From assembly GCF_018128545.1 (NCBI RefSeq), contig NZ_JAGSND010000003.1:248001-312000 (forward strand): 64,000 bases of DNA. The letters are read 5' to 3'. Positions 1 to 8,195 of this stretch are shown one piece after another. The notes under the pieces are model-generated. The model worked only from the letters and a program-made list of their open reading frames with translations. It had not been told where the DNA came from and did no database searches. This DNA comes from Sinanaerobacter chloroacetimidivorans (GTDB lineage Bacteria; Bacillota; Clostridia; Peptostreptococcales; Anaerovoracaceae). How positions within the stretch are numbered: position 1 is the first letter of the stretch; each line of letters begins with the position of its first letter. The position numbers were made by a program, and so were the translations under genes.

Positions 1-1
1 G

Positions 2-643
2 TTGAAGCCTCTTACCAACCTGACTGATGACGACCTTGCTGAAATGAAGCAGCAGCTTTTTGAACTTGGCAGGGAAGCCAGGGAGAAGGGAACGCGCGAA
101 GGTGCCGAAAAAAGTTTTCTTGGTAATTTCGGAGTCGAAACTGAGGATACGGATTTGCCTTCACTTTTGTCCAAAGCATTGGATTCGGCAGCACCCACTA
201 AAATCACAGGAGTTGCACAGAATCTGCTGATGTATATGCTGCAAAATGAAAGCCCTGTCATGCCATTGATGCATTTTATCATTCCGTTCCGCTTCCTTGA
301 TGAAAACACTTATGGGGAGTTCTTTGTGGATAAGGACTGCAAGGAGCGAAAAGGGGAGGCCAATGAGGCAAGAAACATTTTCTTTACCATTCAGTCCGAT
401 AAATACGGCAATTTTGAGGTAGACCTACTGGAACGGGATAAAAAAATCGATCTGGATATCCGATGTCCGGAACTTCTGATTAGCGACTTAAAGGAGATCA
501 GGGCAAGAATGAAGGGTATCATAGAAGACCAGGGATATCGCCTGACAAGCTATCAGGTGGAAGCCTATCAGGAAAGTCAGTCAATCCTGCAGCGTTTCCC
601 TAAGCTGGCACAGAGAAAGGTAGGATTTGATGTCAAAATCTAA
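2..643 (+). CDS. FliK-like flagellar protein, 5' end outside window
   Basis: The reading frame is open from the first bases, so the gene almost certainly begins upstream and only its last 213 residues or so are seen. The visible part runs from a charged segment into a C-terminal block (residues about 135-190, around YGNFEVDLLERDKKIDLDI) that resembles the Flg_hook domain of FliK-type hook-length control proteins. In Bacillus a comparable gene (ylqG) lies directly before the small FlhB-like gene ylqH, and the same arrangement is seen here with a 14-base overlap. A role at the flagellar export gate is inferred from family and context. There is a separate full FliK at 16143, so this would be a second, paralogous FliK-like protein. 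Confidence 0.6.
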   Translation: MKPLTNLTDDDLAEMKQQLFELGREAREKGTREGAEKSFLGNFGVETEDTDLPSLLSKALDSAAPTKITGVAQNLLMYMLQNESPVMPLMHFIIPFRFLDENTYGEFFVDKDCKERKGEANEARNIFFTIQSDKYGNFEVDLLERDKKIDLDIRCPELLISDLKEIRARMKGIIEDQGYRLTSYQVEAYQESQSILQRFPKLAQRKVGFDVKI

Positions 644-932
644 AGAGCCTCTCAAAGTAAAAAATAAAGCTTCTACGCTGAGTGTAGCCGCCTTGAGGTA
701 CGATCAGGCTAAAAATACGGCTCCCTGTGTGGTGGCGGCGGGAACCGGACATATTGCCCAGAAGATCCTGCAGGTTGCCATGGAGAATGGAATTGCCATC
801 TATCATGACGACAGCGCTGCAACCCTTTTGGCTAAGCTGGAGCTGGGACAGGAAATCCCGCCGGAGCTGTATCAGATTGTGGTGGATATTTATATCTCAC
901 TGCTGAATGTGGCGGAAGAAACGAGACGATAG
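630..932 (+). CDS. Small FlhB-like export-switch domain protein (YlqH/FlhX type)
   Basis: This 100-residue protein matches only the C-terminal cytoplasmic domain of FlhB/YscU-type export switch proteins: the ALRYDQ strand, the VVAAGTGHIAQKIL stretch and the C-terminal helix IPPELYQIVVDIYISLL all align with flhB of this window (26849). It has no membrane segments. The autocleavage tetrapeptide NPTH of true FlhB is replaced by GTGH, so the asparagine and proline needed for self-cleavage are absent and the protein should not be processed. The start is taken as ATG 630, about nine bases after AAAGG; a TTG at 627 is the alternative. It overlaps the preceding FliK-like gene. A modulatory role in flagellar export is inferred. 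Confidence 0.8.
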   Translation: MSKSKEPLKVKNKASTLSVAALRYDQAKNTAPCVVAAGTGHIAQKILQVAMENGIAIYHDDSAATLLAKLELGQEIPPELYQIVVDIYISLLNVAEETRR

Positions 933-1224
933 GATAAAATATAAAATAAAAATCAAATAATACTTTAGCTTTGCAAAGTACAAGTGAAGTTGACCCTACC
1001 TTTTGAGGAATTTCCTGAGTTTTATTCCAAAGTATCGGAACGAATATCAGTAAGGAATTGATGCTCATAAGGTGTAAGGTCGGCTTTTTTTATGTAAACT
1101 TATATTATACTTTATACATACTAGTAAAAACAGAATGTTAAAACAATCTAACCTGTGGTAATGTTAAATATATCAATATCAATCAGTTATAGTAATTATC
1201 GTAGTAAGAAAGGAAGTAAAAGAA

Positions 1225-2661
1225 ATGAAACGATTGATAGCAATTTTAATGACACTGATTATGGTGTTCGGGTTGTCCAGTGCAGGGGCTTGTGCGGCAG
1301 AGCCTACTTGGCATATAGGATTATCAATGCCAACAGCAAGACATTTCATTGGTTCTGCTGTGATTGAAGATAAGATTTATGTTATGGGAGGAATCAGTGG
1401 TGCGGGTTATTTAAAAACTGTTGAAATCTATAATACAACTACCAATAAATGGACAACAGGAACGTCAATACCTACTACAAGAGCTAATATGTGTTTGTCA
1501 TCAATAGACCAAAAAATCTATTTAATAGGTGGTTACAATGGAATATATTATAATACCGTAGAAATTTTTGATTCTACTTCTAATACATGGACAGCAGGAG
1601 AACCGATGCCAACGGCAAGGGCAAGCGCAACCTCTGTTGCGATAGGTAATAAGATATATGTAATTGGAGGTGCCAATCCAGGAGATAATCCATTTAATAC
1701 GGTGGAGGTATATGACACTACGACCAATACATGGACAACAGGAGAACCGATGCCAACAAGTAGAAGCAATCTTACCTCTTCTGTAATTGATAATAAAATA
1801 TACGTAATTGGTGGTGGGAATTCAGAGAGCGTTGGGATAAAGACCGTTGAGATTTATGATACTAAAAGCAATACATGGTCAACAGGAGAGCCGATGCCGA
1901 CGGGGAGATCTTATTTAGCCTCCTCCGTTATCGGTGGTAAGATTTATGTAATGGGTGGCTATGATTCAGGAAGGAATAGAGTAAATACAGTAGAAGTCTA
2001 TGATCCTAAATCTAATACATGGTCAACAGGCACACCACTACTTGGAACTACCAGAAACCACACTTCTGCTGTCATAGGTGATAAGATTTATGTGATAGGT
2101 GGAGACAGGAATGGAACTGTTTCGAATAGACTTGAATATTTACAAGTTATACCTGACGTTACAACACCAACCCAACCCCTCAACCTAACTGCCATAGGCG
2201 GGAACTCCAAAGTTGACCTTTCTTGGGGATCAGTAGCAGACGCTACAAGCTATAACGTGAAGAGATCAACCACACCTGGCGGTCCTTATACTACAATCAG
2301 TAATGTGACTGGTACATCCTACACAGATACCGATGTGGTTAACGGCACAACCTATTACTATGTCGTTACAGCTGTATCGGCTGGAGGAGAGAGTGCAAAC
2401 TCCAACGAGGCCAGTGCTACACCACAGGCTCCTTCGACATCCACAGGTAAGGCACTTCTGGTCATTACAATGACGAATGGTCTTGAAAAGGAATATGATC
2501 TGCAGATGTCAGAAGTAAATGCTTTTATAAACTGGTATTCAAGCAACGGATCCGGATTTTACATGTTCAATAAGAACTTTAACCTCGGACCGTTCATGAC
2601 TAGGGTTGATTATATAGCGCATGACAAGATCCAGAACTTTGAAGTAATGCAGTATCAATAA
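1225..2661 (+). CDS. Secreted kelch-repeat protein with FN3 and C-terminal module
   Basis: The 478-residue product starts with a signal peptide (MKRLIAILMTLIMVFGLSSA, cleavage probably near residues 22-25). Six kelch repeats follow to about residue 310, each with a KIYVIGG-type strand, TVEIYD and NTWTTGEPMPT-like turns about 47-50 residues apart, enough for a six-bladed beta-propeller. A fibronectin type III domain (about 315-400) comes next, then a roughly 75-residue C-terminal module (about 408-478, starting KALLVITMTNGLEKEYDL) that I recall from other secreted clostridial proteins but cannot name. AGGAAG lies about eight bases before the ATG. No cell-wall anchor motif is visible. The function is unknown; binding to a surface glycan or protein is a guess. 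It interrupts two flagellar gene blocks and may not belong to motility. Confidence 0.85.
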   Translation: MKRLIAILMTLIMVFGLSSAGACAAEPTWHIGLSMPTARHFIGSAVIEDKIYVMGGISGAGYLKTVEIYNTTTNKWTTGTSIPTTRANMCLSSIDQKIYLIGGYNGIYYNTVEIFDSTSNTWTAGEPMPTARASATSVAIGNKIYVIGGANPGDNPFNTVEVYDTTTNTWTTGEPMPTSRSNLTSSVIDNKIYVIGGGNSESVGIKTVEIYDTKSNTWSTGEPMPTGRSYLASSVIGGKIYVMGGYDSGRNRVNTVEVYDPKSNTWSTGTPLLGTTRNHTSAVIGDKIYVIGGDRNGTVSNRLEYLQVIPDVTTPTQPLNLTAIGGNSKVDLSWGSVADATSYNVKRSTTPGGPYTTISNVTGTSYTDTDVVNGTTYYYVVTAVSAGGESANSNEASATPQAPSTSTGKALLVITMTNGLEKEYDLQMSEVNAFINWYSSNGSGFYMFNKNFNLGPFMTRVDYIAHDKIQNFEVMQYQ

Positions 2662-2710
2662 AAAAAACACTATTGCTCCGCAAATGCAAACCTTGTTTAT
2701 ATATTTAGAT

Positions 2711-2742
2711 AGCAAAAAGCCACCTTTCGGTGGCTTTTTGCT
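2711..2742. terminator. Bidirectional intrinsic terminator
   Basis: A perfect 14-base inverted repeat (AGCAAAAAGCCACC, loop TTTC, then its complement) carries an A-run on the left arm and a T-run on the right arm, so it can terminate both the kelch gene from the left and the flagellin gene from the right. It sits exactly between these convergent genes. Confidence 0.9.
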
Positions 2743-2772
2743 GATGTGTAGATTGTGTGTCTTCTGTTATAT

Positions 2773-4047
2773 TTATTGTAATAACTGAAGTACGCCTTGA
2801 GGCTGCTGATTTGCCTGAGCAAGCATTGCCTGAGCAGCTTGGGAAAGGATGTTGTTCTTTGTGAATTCCATCATTTCTTTCGCCATATCCACGTCTCTGA
2901 TACGGGATTCAGCAGCTGATAAGTTTTCAGAAGATGTTCCTAAGTTATTGATTGTGTGCTCTAATCTGTTCTGGTAAGCACCAAGCTTGGATCTCTGATC
3001 GGATACAGTTTTAATTGCAGCGTCAAGAGTATCTAAGGATCCGGAAGCATTTGCAGCTGAGGATACGTCTACGCCTTTGATTGTGAAAGTGTCGCCATCA
3101 TCTAAATCTTCTCCGGCGCCAGCTGTCAAACCATACTGAGTTAAGTCAACAGTACCAGAACCATCTGCAAGCTGTAATGATCCAGTAGCAACAGTAATTG
3201 TTCCAACTAATTTATCACCATTTACTAAATTAGTACCGGAAATTTTATAGTTTCCAGCTGCCAATTTGCCTACGTCAGCTCCAGTACCCTTAGCAAGAGT
3301 CAGTGTTGCACCTGTTTCGTCAATTTTAACTGATGATCCAAGAGTAACTGCATGACCGAGATCGATTTCACTCGTTGTGTCTGCCAAAGTGATGATACCG
3401 GTAGTAAGATCAATTGTTCCAACTGTATCACCTGCTGCGCTTTTTAATAGATCATTGGTACCATCTGATTCAACTGTGTAAGTACCGGGGCTCAATTTAG
3501 CAGCATCAGCATCAGTAACTTTATTTAATTCAACTCCACCATTTAAGCCTAAAGCATTTGAAGTCATAGCGCCGATGGCAACTTTCATATCCTGACCGGA
3601 GTTGGAGCCGATCTGGAAGGAATCTGCGAAAGAACCATCCAGAAGCTTTTTCGTATTGAATTCAGTAGTGCTAGCAATTCTGTCGATTTCAGTTGTGAGT
3701 TCTGTCAGTTCCTGCTGGATCGCACCACGGTCTTCGGTAGTGTTAGTTCCGTTAGCAGCCTGGTTAGCAAGCTCTCTCATTCTCTGCAGAATGCTGTGAG
3801 TTTCATTCAATGCACCTTCAGCAGTCTGGATCAGGGAGATACCATCGCTTGCATTTCTGGAAGCCTGGTCAAGACCTCTGATCTGGCCTCTCATTTTTTC
3901 GGAGATAGCAAGTCCGGCAGCGTCGTCACCAGCTCTGTTGATTCTGAGACCGGATGATAATTTTTCCAATGATTTTGCTGTAGCGCCTGTGTTTCCGCTT
4001 AACTGTCTGTAAGTATTCAGAGCAGCGATATTGTGATTAATTCTCAT
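2773..4047 (-). CDS. fliC: Flagellin
   Basis: This 424-residue filament subunit has the conserved N-terminal D0/D1 helices (MRINHNIAALNTYRQLS, then LSSGLRINRAGDDAAGLAIS) and C-terminal D1/D0 helices ending AMLAQANQQPQGVLQLLQ. The middle (about residues 175-330) is a surface-exposed D2/D3 region with two imperfect copies of a roughly 75-residue unit, marked by KLSPGTYTV and KLAAGNYKI followed by IDLTTG/ITVATG and TLAD/QLAD. It is the last gene of the minus-strand late operon and has its own sigma-28 promoter. A strong AAGGAGGAA site precedes the ATG. Translation is probably controlled by CsrA through the leader hairpin at 4073-4090. It would be secreted by the flagellar export apparatus with the FliW partner preventing premature accumulation. 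Confidence 0.97.
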   Translation of the reverse strand: MRINHNIAALNTYRQLSGNTGATAKSLEKLSSGLRINRAGDDAAGLAISEKMRGQIRGLDQASRNASDGISLIQTAEGALNETHSILQRMRELANQAANGTNTTEDRGAIQQELTELTTEIDRIASTTEFNTKKLLDGSFADSFQIGSNSGQDMKVAIGAMTSNALGLNGGVELNKVTDADAAKLSPGTYTVESDGTNDLLKSAAGDTVGTIDLTTGIITLADTTSEIDLGHAVTLGSSVKIDETGATLTLAKGTGADVGKLAAGNYKISGTNLVNGDKLVGTITVATGSLQLADGSGTVDLTQYGLTAGAGEDLDDGDTFTIKGVDVSSAANASGSLDTLDAAIKTVSDQRSKLGAYQNRLEHTINNLGTSSENLSAAESRIRDVDMAKEMMEFTKNNILSQAAQAMLAQANQQPQGVLQLLQ

Positions 4048-4072
4048 TTTGTGTTCCTCCTTGAAACGATTC

Positions 4073-4090
4073 GCCGAGATCCTTCTCGGC
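4073..4090 (-). promoter_or_regulatory. Candidate CsrA-binding hairpin in fliC leader
   Basis: Read on the minus strand this is GCCGAGA-AGGA-TCTCGGC, a perfect seven-base stem with GGA in a four-base loop, the hallmark of a high-affinity CsrA site. A second GGA lies in the Shine-Dalgarno AAGGAGGAA some 15 bases downstream. One upstream hairpin site plus one site over the ribosome binding site is the layout known for the B. subtilis hag leader. csrA and fliW sit immediately upstream. Binding itself is inferred. Confidence 0.75.
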
Positions 4091-4161
4091 GGTACTATTT
4101 GCGTGGTTTCCTTCCGTACGCTAAGGGAACCCTTTTTCCAAAGCGATTTGCTTTGATATAT

Positions 4162-4188
4162 ATATCGGCTAATGCCGGATATACTTTA
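4162..4188 (-). promoter_or_regulatory. Sigma-28 (SigD/FliA) promoter of fliC
   Basis: On the minus strand the sequence reads TAAA, exactly 15 bases, then GCCGATAT, matching the sigma-28 consensus TAAA-N15-GCCGATAA at all but the last base. The TAA of the -35 box is also the stop codon of csrA, so promoter and coding sequence are fused without spare bases. The sigma factor is encoded at 30031. Confidence 0.93.
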
Positions 4189-4437
4189 GTCATTATTTTC
4201 TATTTTTTTGTTATTTTTTATCAAGTTCGCTATATTTTTTATATTGTCGGAATCAATCTTTTCCGCAGAGGCTCTATTTGCCTCGATGGTTTCTACCAAT
4301 TCCTGCCTGACAATTTTTACATCCCTGGGCGCATCGATGCCGATGGTAACTTTATCGTTGCCGGAACTCAAAACGGTAATCCGGATATTTTCAGAGATGA
4401 CTAAGGTTTCTCCCGGCTTTCTGCTGATGACTAACAT
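4186..4437 (-). CDS. csrA: Carbon storage regulator CsrA
   Basis: The 83-residue protein begins MLVISRKPGETLVI, has the RITVLSSGNDKVTIGIDAP strands and the VRQELVETI helix of the CsrA RNA-binding dimer. The tail after residue 55 is somewhat longer than in enterobacteria, as in many Firmicutes, where it helps to bind FliW. It is expected to block translation of fliC by binding GGA in its leader. It overlaps the end of fliW by seven bases, which suggests translational coupling, and its stop codon lies inside the fliC promoter. Confidence 0.96.
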   Translation of the reverse strand: MLVISRKPGETLVISENIRITVLSSGNDKVTIGIDAPRDVKIVRQELVETIEANRASAEKIDSDNIKNIANLIKNNKKIENND

Positions 4438-4886
4438 GACGGCCCTGCCTTTCCATCCCTTTGAAAAGGTCGATATTTCACCCCATAATCCGGATTCTGC
4501 AGAATCACCTGCCTGGCCTTTTTCGTCTTGGGGTTTAAGACCACGGGACTTTTCACGTTGATGGAGAGGTTCTCTATAGAGGAAGGCACCGTAGCAATGA
4601 CCAGAAAGATCAGTTCTTCAACGGATTCTACCTGACAGGCTTCCAGTTCCTCTTGGGAAAGGTTGGGATGGTAATCAGGATAGAGATCCCAGGGCTCAAA
4701 TACCAGAAAGCAGGGAACCAGGTTCTGCACGGATTGAAGATATAAAAAGGAGATGTCTTCAAAGGGTCTGGAAAACACTGCAAACTTAGTATCTTCCTCA
4801 AAGCCGTAAATGCCGTCCGGAAATTCATAGACGGCGTCGTCTTCCACCTGTACGATGCCGAAATCTCTGGTGTTGATATCAATCAT
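4431..4886 (-). CDS. fliW: Flagellar assembly factor FliW
   Basis: This 151-residue protein has the FliW features DFGIVQVEDDAVYEFPDGIYGFE near the start (residues about 7-30, quoted in parts: VYEFPDGIYGFE), then FLYLQSVQNLVPCFLV and the INVKSPVVLNPKTKKARQVI segment. FliW binds CsrA when free and flagellin when that accumulates, so that fliC is translated only as filament subunits leave the cell. The gene order DUF6470-fliW-csrA-fliC is that of B. subtilis yviE-fliW-csrA-hag, and supports the assignment. It overlaps csrA by seven bases. Confidence 0.95.
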   Translation of the reverse strand: MIDINTRDFGIVQVEDDAVYEFPDGIYGFEEDTKFAVFSRPFEDISFLYLQSVQNLVPCFLVFEPWDLYPDYHPNLSQEELEACQVESVEELIFLVIATVPSSIENLSINVKSPVVLNPKTKKARQVILQNPDYGVKYRPFQRDGKAGPSC

Positions 4887-4896
4887 AGAGTCCTCC

Positions 4897-5502
4897 TTAT
4901 GCTTTTACATCAAAAGCTGTTTTGCCGTCACAGATCTGGTCATGGTATTCCGGCGGTACGTAATTTGGATCCGCACTTTTCGGAATATAAAGCGGACCGC
5001 CTACATATTTGATGATTACCTTCGGACGTTCCACTACCTTTAATTCCAAATCCGGCGGAAGAAAGCTGGTATCGAGATTGCTGACACTGGGCATGCCGCT
5101 TGGGAGCTGACTGATATCGAAACTGATCTGCATACTCTGGAACTGATAATTTGAGTCTGTCGTCTTAGGCAGAGAATCTATGATATGATCGATCCCCCTC
5201 TGAAACTGCTGAAATTGATAGTCATTATCGGTGCTGTTCTCGATGCGGACGTTCATTTGGAGATTGCCGTCATTGGAATACTGAGCCGTCGCCGTATAGT
5301 AAAGATGATTCCAATCGATAGAAGAACTCGGCTCAAAACTGTCCTGCAGAGGGATGCTGATGGGATTGCTTTGAATCGTCATCTGATCTTCCTGCTGGGA
5401 GATCTTCAAACTGGCGGTCTGCACAGAAGAACTCCGATAGGGTTCCTTCTCAACATACTCAATTTTAATGGGTACGGTTTCAATGGTAATTAGCGGTTGC
5501 AT
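4897..5502 (-). CDS. DUF6470 (YviE-like) flagellar-operon protein
   Basis: The 201-residue protein begins MQPLITIETVPIKIEYVEKE and is rich in polar residues, with repeated YQFQ segments in the middle (around DNDYQFQQFQRG and SNYQFQSMQ). The C-terminal part (LELKVVERPKVIIKYVGGPLYIP, given here as two motifs, KVVERPKVIIKYVGGP and LYIP) is the most conserved-looking. No signal peptide or membrane helix is present. The position between flgL and fliW equals that of yviE in B. subtilis. Its function is not known. The ATG at 5502 is chosen because GGGAGGTG lies seven bases before it; an in-frame GTG at 5511 falls inside that ribosome binding site. Confidence 0.85.
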   Translation of the reverse strand: MQPLITIETVPIKIEYVEKEPYRSSSVQTASLKISQQEDQMTIQSNPISIPLQDSFEPSSSIDWNHLYYTATAQYSNDGNLQMNVRIENSTDNDYQFQQFQRGIDHIIDSLPKTTDSNYQFQSMQISFDISQLPSGMPSVSNLDTSFLPPDLELKVVERPKVIIKYVGGPLYIPKSADPNYVPPEYHDQICDGKTAFDVKA

Positions 5503-5567
5503 TTCGTTCACCTCCCTTGCGGAAAATTTCCAGAATTTATGAACTAAATTCCAATTAGGAAATATAA

Positions 5568-6596
5568 TTAGCGTAAATAATCAAAAATAGATGGCTGAAT
5601 GATTTGGGTTCCCATCTGCAGGGCTGCCTGATAGGCAACTTCCTGAGATTTGAATTTGATAATGGTACTGGTTGGATCCGCGCCTTCAATGGACAGCTGG
5701 CGCTCCTGATTGTTCAGGGTAGAAGTTTCATATCTTCCTTTCATAAATTCCAGATAGGAAGTCTTTGCACCGACTTCTGTCAGGCCGTAAACAATCTGAG
5801 CTGAGGTCTTGGTAAACTGACCATAAAGGATATCCACACTTTCGTAGGTATAAGTATCGGATTCCAAACCGGATGCAATCTGTCCCAGCAAGTCATAAAG
5901 ATTGTTGGAAACCGTAACACCGTCAACGGTGGTAGTTCCGCTTCCGACGATATTGATACCGGGAAGCGTATACTGGAAGACAGATTTGGGATCCACGATG
6001 GTTTTCGTAAGATCATTGGGATCCGGGATGATTTGAAGTCCAAGGCCGATATCCACATACATGGAGTCACTGGCCAAAGCTTTTTCTTCATCTGAACCGG
6101 ATACGATATCATTTAAGATATTGCCGTTGTACATTAAGCTGCCTGTAGCGGTATCGATGGAAAAGGGAGGCGTGTCCGTATTGCTGCCGCCGAAATAATA
6201 GACATCGGATGCCTGGGAATTTAATGTCTGCAATAGCTGCTGCTGTATATTTTTGATCTGTGTGGCTATAACCTTTCTTTCTTCCTGACTGTTGGTTCCG
6301 TTCTGGGCAGCCAGGATTTTTTCTCTTGCTTCCTGCATCAATTCCTCCATGTGGTTCAATGCGGACTCCGCATTGGTAAGGGAAGCATTGGCATGTTCAA
6401 TATTTGCCTGATAACCCTCAACGCTGCTCATGTCTCTTCTAATCTGAAACGCTTTGACGGCAGCGGAGGTATTTTCTGAAGCTTTCATGAACTTTCGGCC
6501 GGAGGCTACCTGGGTGTTCAGTTTATCCAGATCGTAGGACAGCGTATTGACGGTCCGGATATATTTATTTGTAATCATTTTATTGGTAATTCTCAT
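5568..6596 (-). CDS. flgL: Hook-filament junction protein FlgL
   Basis: The 342-residue product shows a flagellin-like N-terminus (MRITNKMITNKYIRTVN, then LNTQVASGRKFMKASENTSA) and a C-terminal helix ending QMGTQIIQPSIFDYLR. FlgL (HAP3) forms the second ring of the junction between hook and filament and is exported by the flagellar type III system. The length is close to the usual 300-350 residues. It lies 18 bases after flgK with an AAAGGAG site, so the two junction proteins should be made together. Confidence 0.94.
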   Translation of the reverse strand: MRITNKMITNKYIRTVNTLSYDLDKLNTQVASGRKFMKASENTSAAVKAFQIRRDMSSVEGYQANIEHANASLTNAESALNHMEELMQEAREKILAAQNGTNSQEERKVIATQIKNIQQQLLQTLNSQASDVYYFGGSNTDTPPFSIDTATGSLMYNGNILNDIVSGSDEEKALASDSMYVDIGLGLQIIPDPNDLTKTIVDPKSVFQYTLPGINIVGSGTTTVDGVTVSNNLYDLLGQIASGLESDTYTYESVDILYGQFTKTSAQIVYGLTEVGAKTSYLEFMKGRYETSTLNNQERQLSIEGADPTSTIIKFKSQEVAYQAALQMGTQIIQPSIFDYLR

Positions 6597-6614
6597 GATT
6601 AGGCTCCTTTCATA

Positions 6615-8174
6615 TTATCTTCCGACGATACCCATGTTGTTGATGATGGTATCCACGGCTTCGTCCAAAACGGTGAAATATCTTGCCGCAGCGTTGTAGG
6701 ATTTCTGATATGCCATCAAATTGATTCCTTCTTCATCCATGTTGACACCCGAAATGGATTCCCTGCTGGTATAAAGATTGTTCAGGACACTGTTGGCAGT
6801 ATCGGAAAAATTCTTATTCAACTCGATATCCAGTGCCAGTTCTCCTGTAAAGCCGGTCAGATATTCTGCCATCGTCCCCTCAAACATCACTTGAGAGAGG
6901 GGATCTGAAGCATTTCTATAGAACTTCATATCCGATTTCAATGCGGAGATCATTCTTAGGATGTTGTCCGCACTGCCGGTCTCCACGGTGGAAGTGGAGA
7001 GGGTGGTGGTGATGAACGTAGAATCTGCCAGCCATTCGTCCGAAATTGCGATGTTGCCAGCGGTAATACTGCCGCTGCCGTCAGTGGCTTTGAACAAAGG
7101 CTTCACTGTGCCGCTGGCATCAGTGTTCAGATCGTTCATCAGCTGTGCGAAGTTCGCAGCAAAGGTATCCATGGTATTCTTATAATACATGGCTCCCCTG
7201 AAACCGTTCTCTCCGGCAGCCGTATTTGCATAAGCGCCGTTTCCGTTGATCAGGTCAAGGTATCCTTTGATGGATCCACCCGAGATATATTGTGTGATGT
7301 CATTATCACTGAAGTCTCCAAAACAGCTGTTGATTTCGATTTTCACGTTTGCTCCGCTTTCGTTAACGGACAGGGTATTATATAAACCATTTTTTACGAC
7401 GCCGATGGAAGTACTGGTGGCAGGATCGTAAATGGAAATGGAAAGATTTTCTATTGTTAGATTTTCCGAAACCTTTTCCGGAGTGGTGATCACCTTGATG
7501 TTGGCCATGTTGGATAAATTATCAATCAAGGTGTTTCGTTTGTCGTATAACTCATTGGGTGTATTGCCATGAATGAGTTCTTCTCTGATCTGGGTGTTCA
7601 GCTCTGCAATGGCTTTCACCGTAGTATTAAAGCTGTTGTCTACAACAACATTCTTCAGGTCAAAAACCTGCTGGTCTTTGACTTCCTGCGTTTGCTTGGC
7701 AAAGACATTTAAAATTTCAGTTACTTTTTGAGCAGCGGTTCTGACGACCATGGCAATATCCTTGCTGGTAGGGGTTTGGGAAAAAGTCTGAAGCTGATTG
7801 ATAAAGGAGGAAAGCTCACTCTGAAGCCCGTTCACATCAATTTCATCGAAAACAAGCTCCAAATCAGACAACCCTGATAAGAGCGTGTCATATTTGCCGT
7901 TTTCTGCATTTTGCTTTCTGAATCTGGCATCCAGAAAAGGATCTCTGATCTGACTGATATTAGAAACTTCAACACCGATACCCACATTGGCACGGGAACC
8001 GGAGACGGCATATTTCTGCTTGCCGGAGAGAGAAATAGAGTTTAAATCCACTCTTTGTCTGGTGTAGCCGTCCGTATTGACATTGGAGATGTTGTTTCCT
8101 GTTACATCTATATTGGCCTGACTTGCCGCCATGGCTCTGCTCGCTGTATGAAAAGCTAGAAATGTTGATCTCAT
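6615..8174 (-). CDS. flgK: Hook-filament junction protein FlgK
   Basis: The 519-residue protein starts MRSTFLAFHTASRAMAASQA and has the rod/hook motif NIDVTGNNISNVNTDGYTRQ typical of the N-terminal flg_bb_rod domain. It ends with the matching C-terminal helices (MAYQKSYNAAARYFTVLDEA, then INNMGIVGR). FlgK (HAP1) forms the first junction ring on the hook. It lies 21 bases downstream of the flgN chaperone gene, which is its expected export partner. The length is normal for the family. Confidence 0.96.
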   Translation of the reverse strand: MRSTFLAFHTASRAMAASQANIDVTGNNISNVNTDGYTRQRVDLNSISLSGKQKYAVSGSRANVGIGVEVSNISQIRDPFLDARFRKQNAENGKYDTLLSGLSDLELVFDEIDVNGLQSELSSFINQLQTFSQTPTSKDIAMVVRTAAQKVTEILNVFAKQTQEVKDQQVFDLKNVVVDNSFNTTVKAIAELNTQIREELIHGNTPNELYDKRNTLIDNLSNMANIKVITTPEKVSENLTIENLSISIYDPATSTSIGVVKNGLYNTLSVNESGANVKIEINSCFGDFSDNDITQYISGGSIKGYLDLINGNGAYANTAAGENGFRGAMYYKNTMDTFAANFAQLMNDLNTDASGTVKPLFKATDGSGSITAGNIAISDEWLADSTFITTTLSTSTVETGSADNILRMISALKSDMKFYRNASDPLSQVMFEGTMAEYLTGFTGELALDIELNKNFSDTANSVLNNLYTSRESISGVNMDEEGINLMAYQKSYNAAARYFTVLDEAVDTIINNMGIVGR

Positions 8175-8195
8175 AATCGTATTCCCCCGTATCGG

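Noticed and set aside
933-1224. Possible large-loop terminator and insertion-sequence remnant after the FlhB-like gene
   Set aside because: GTTGACCCTACCTT and AAGGTGTAAGGTCGGC can pair with several wobbles before a T-run, but the loop is over 60 bases and no transposase part is recognisable.
1155-1367. Open frame overlapping the start of the kelch gene
   Set aside because: Different frame of the kelch signal peptide region with no ribosome binding site or family match.
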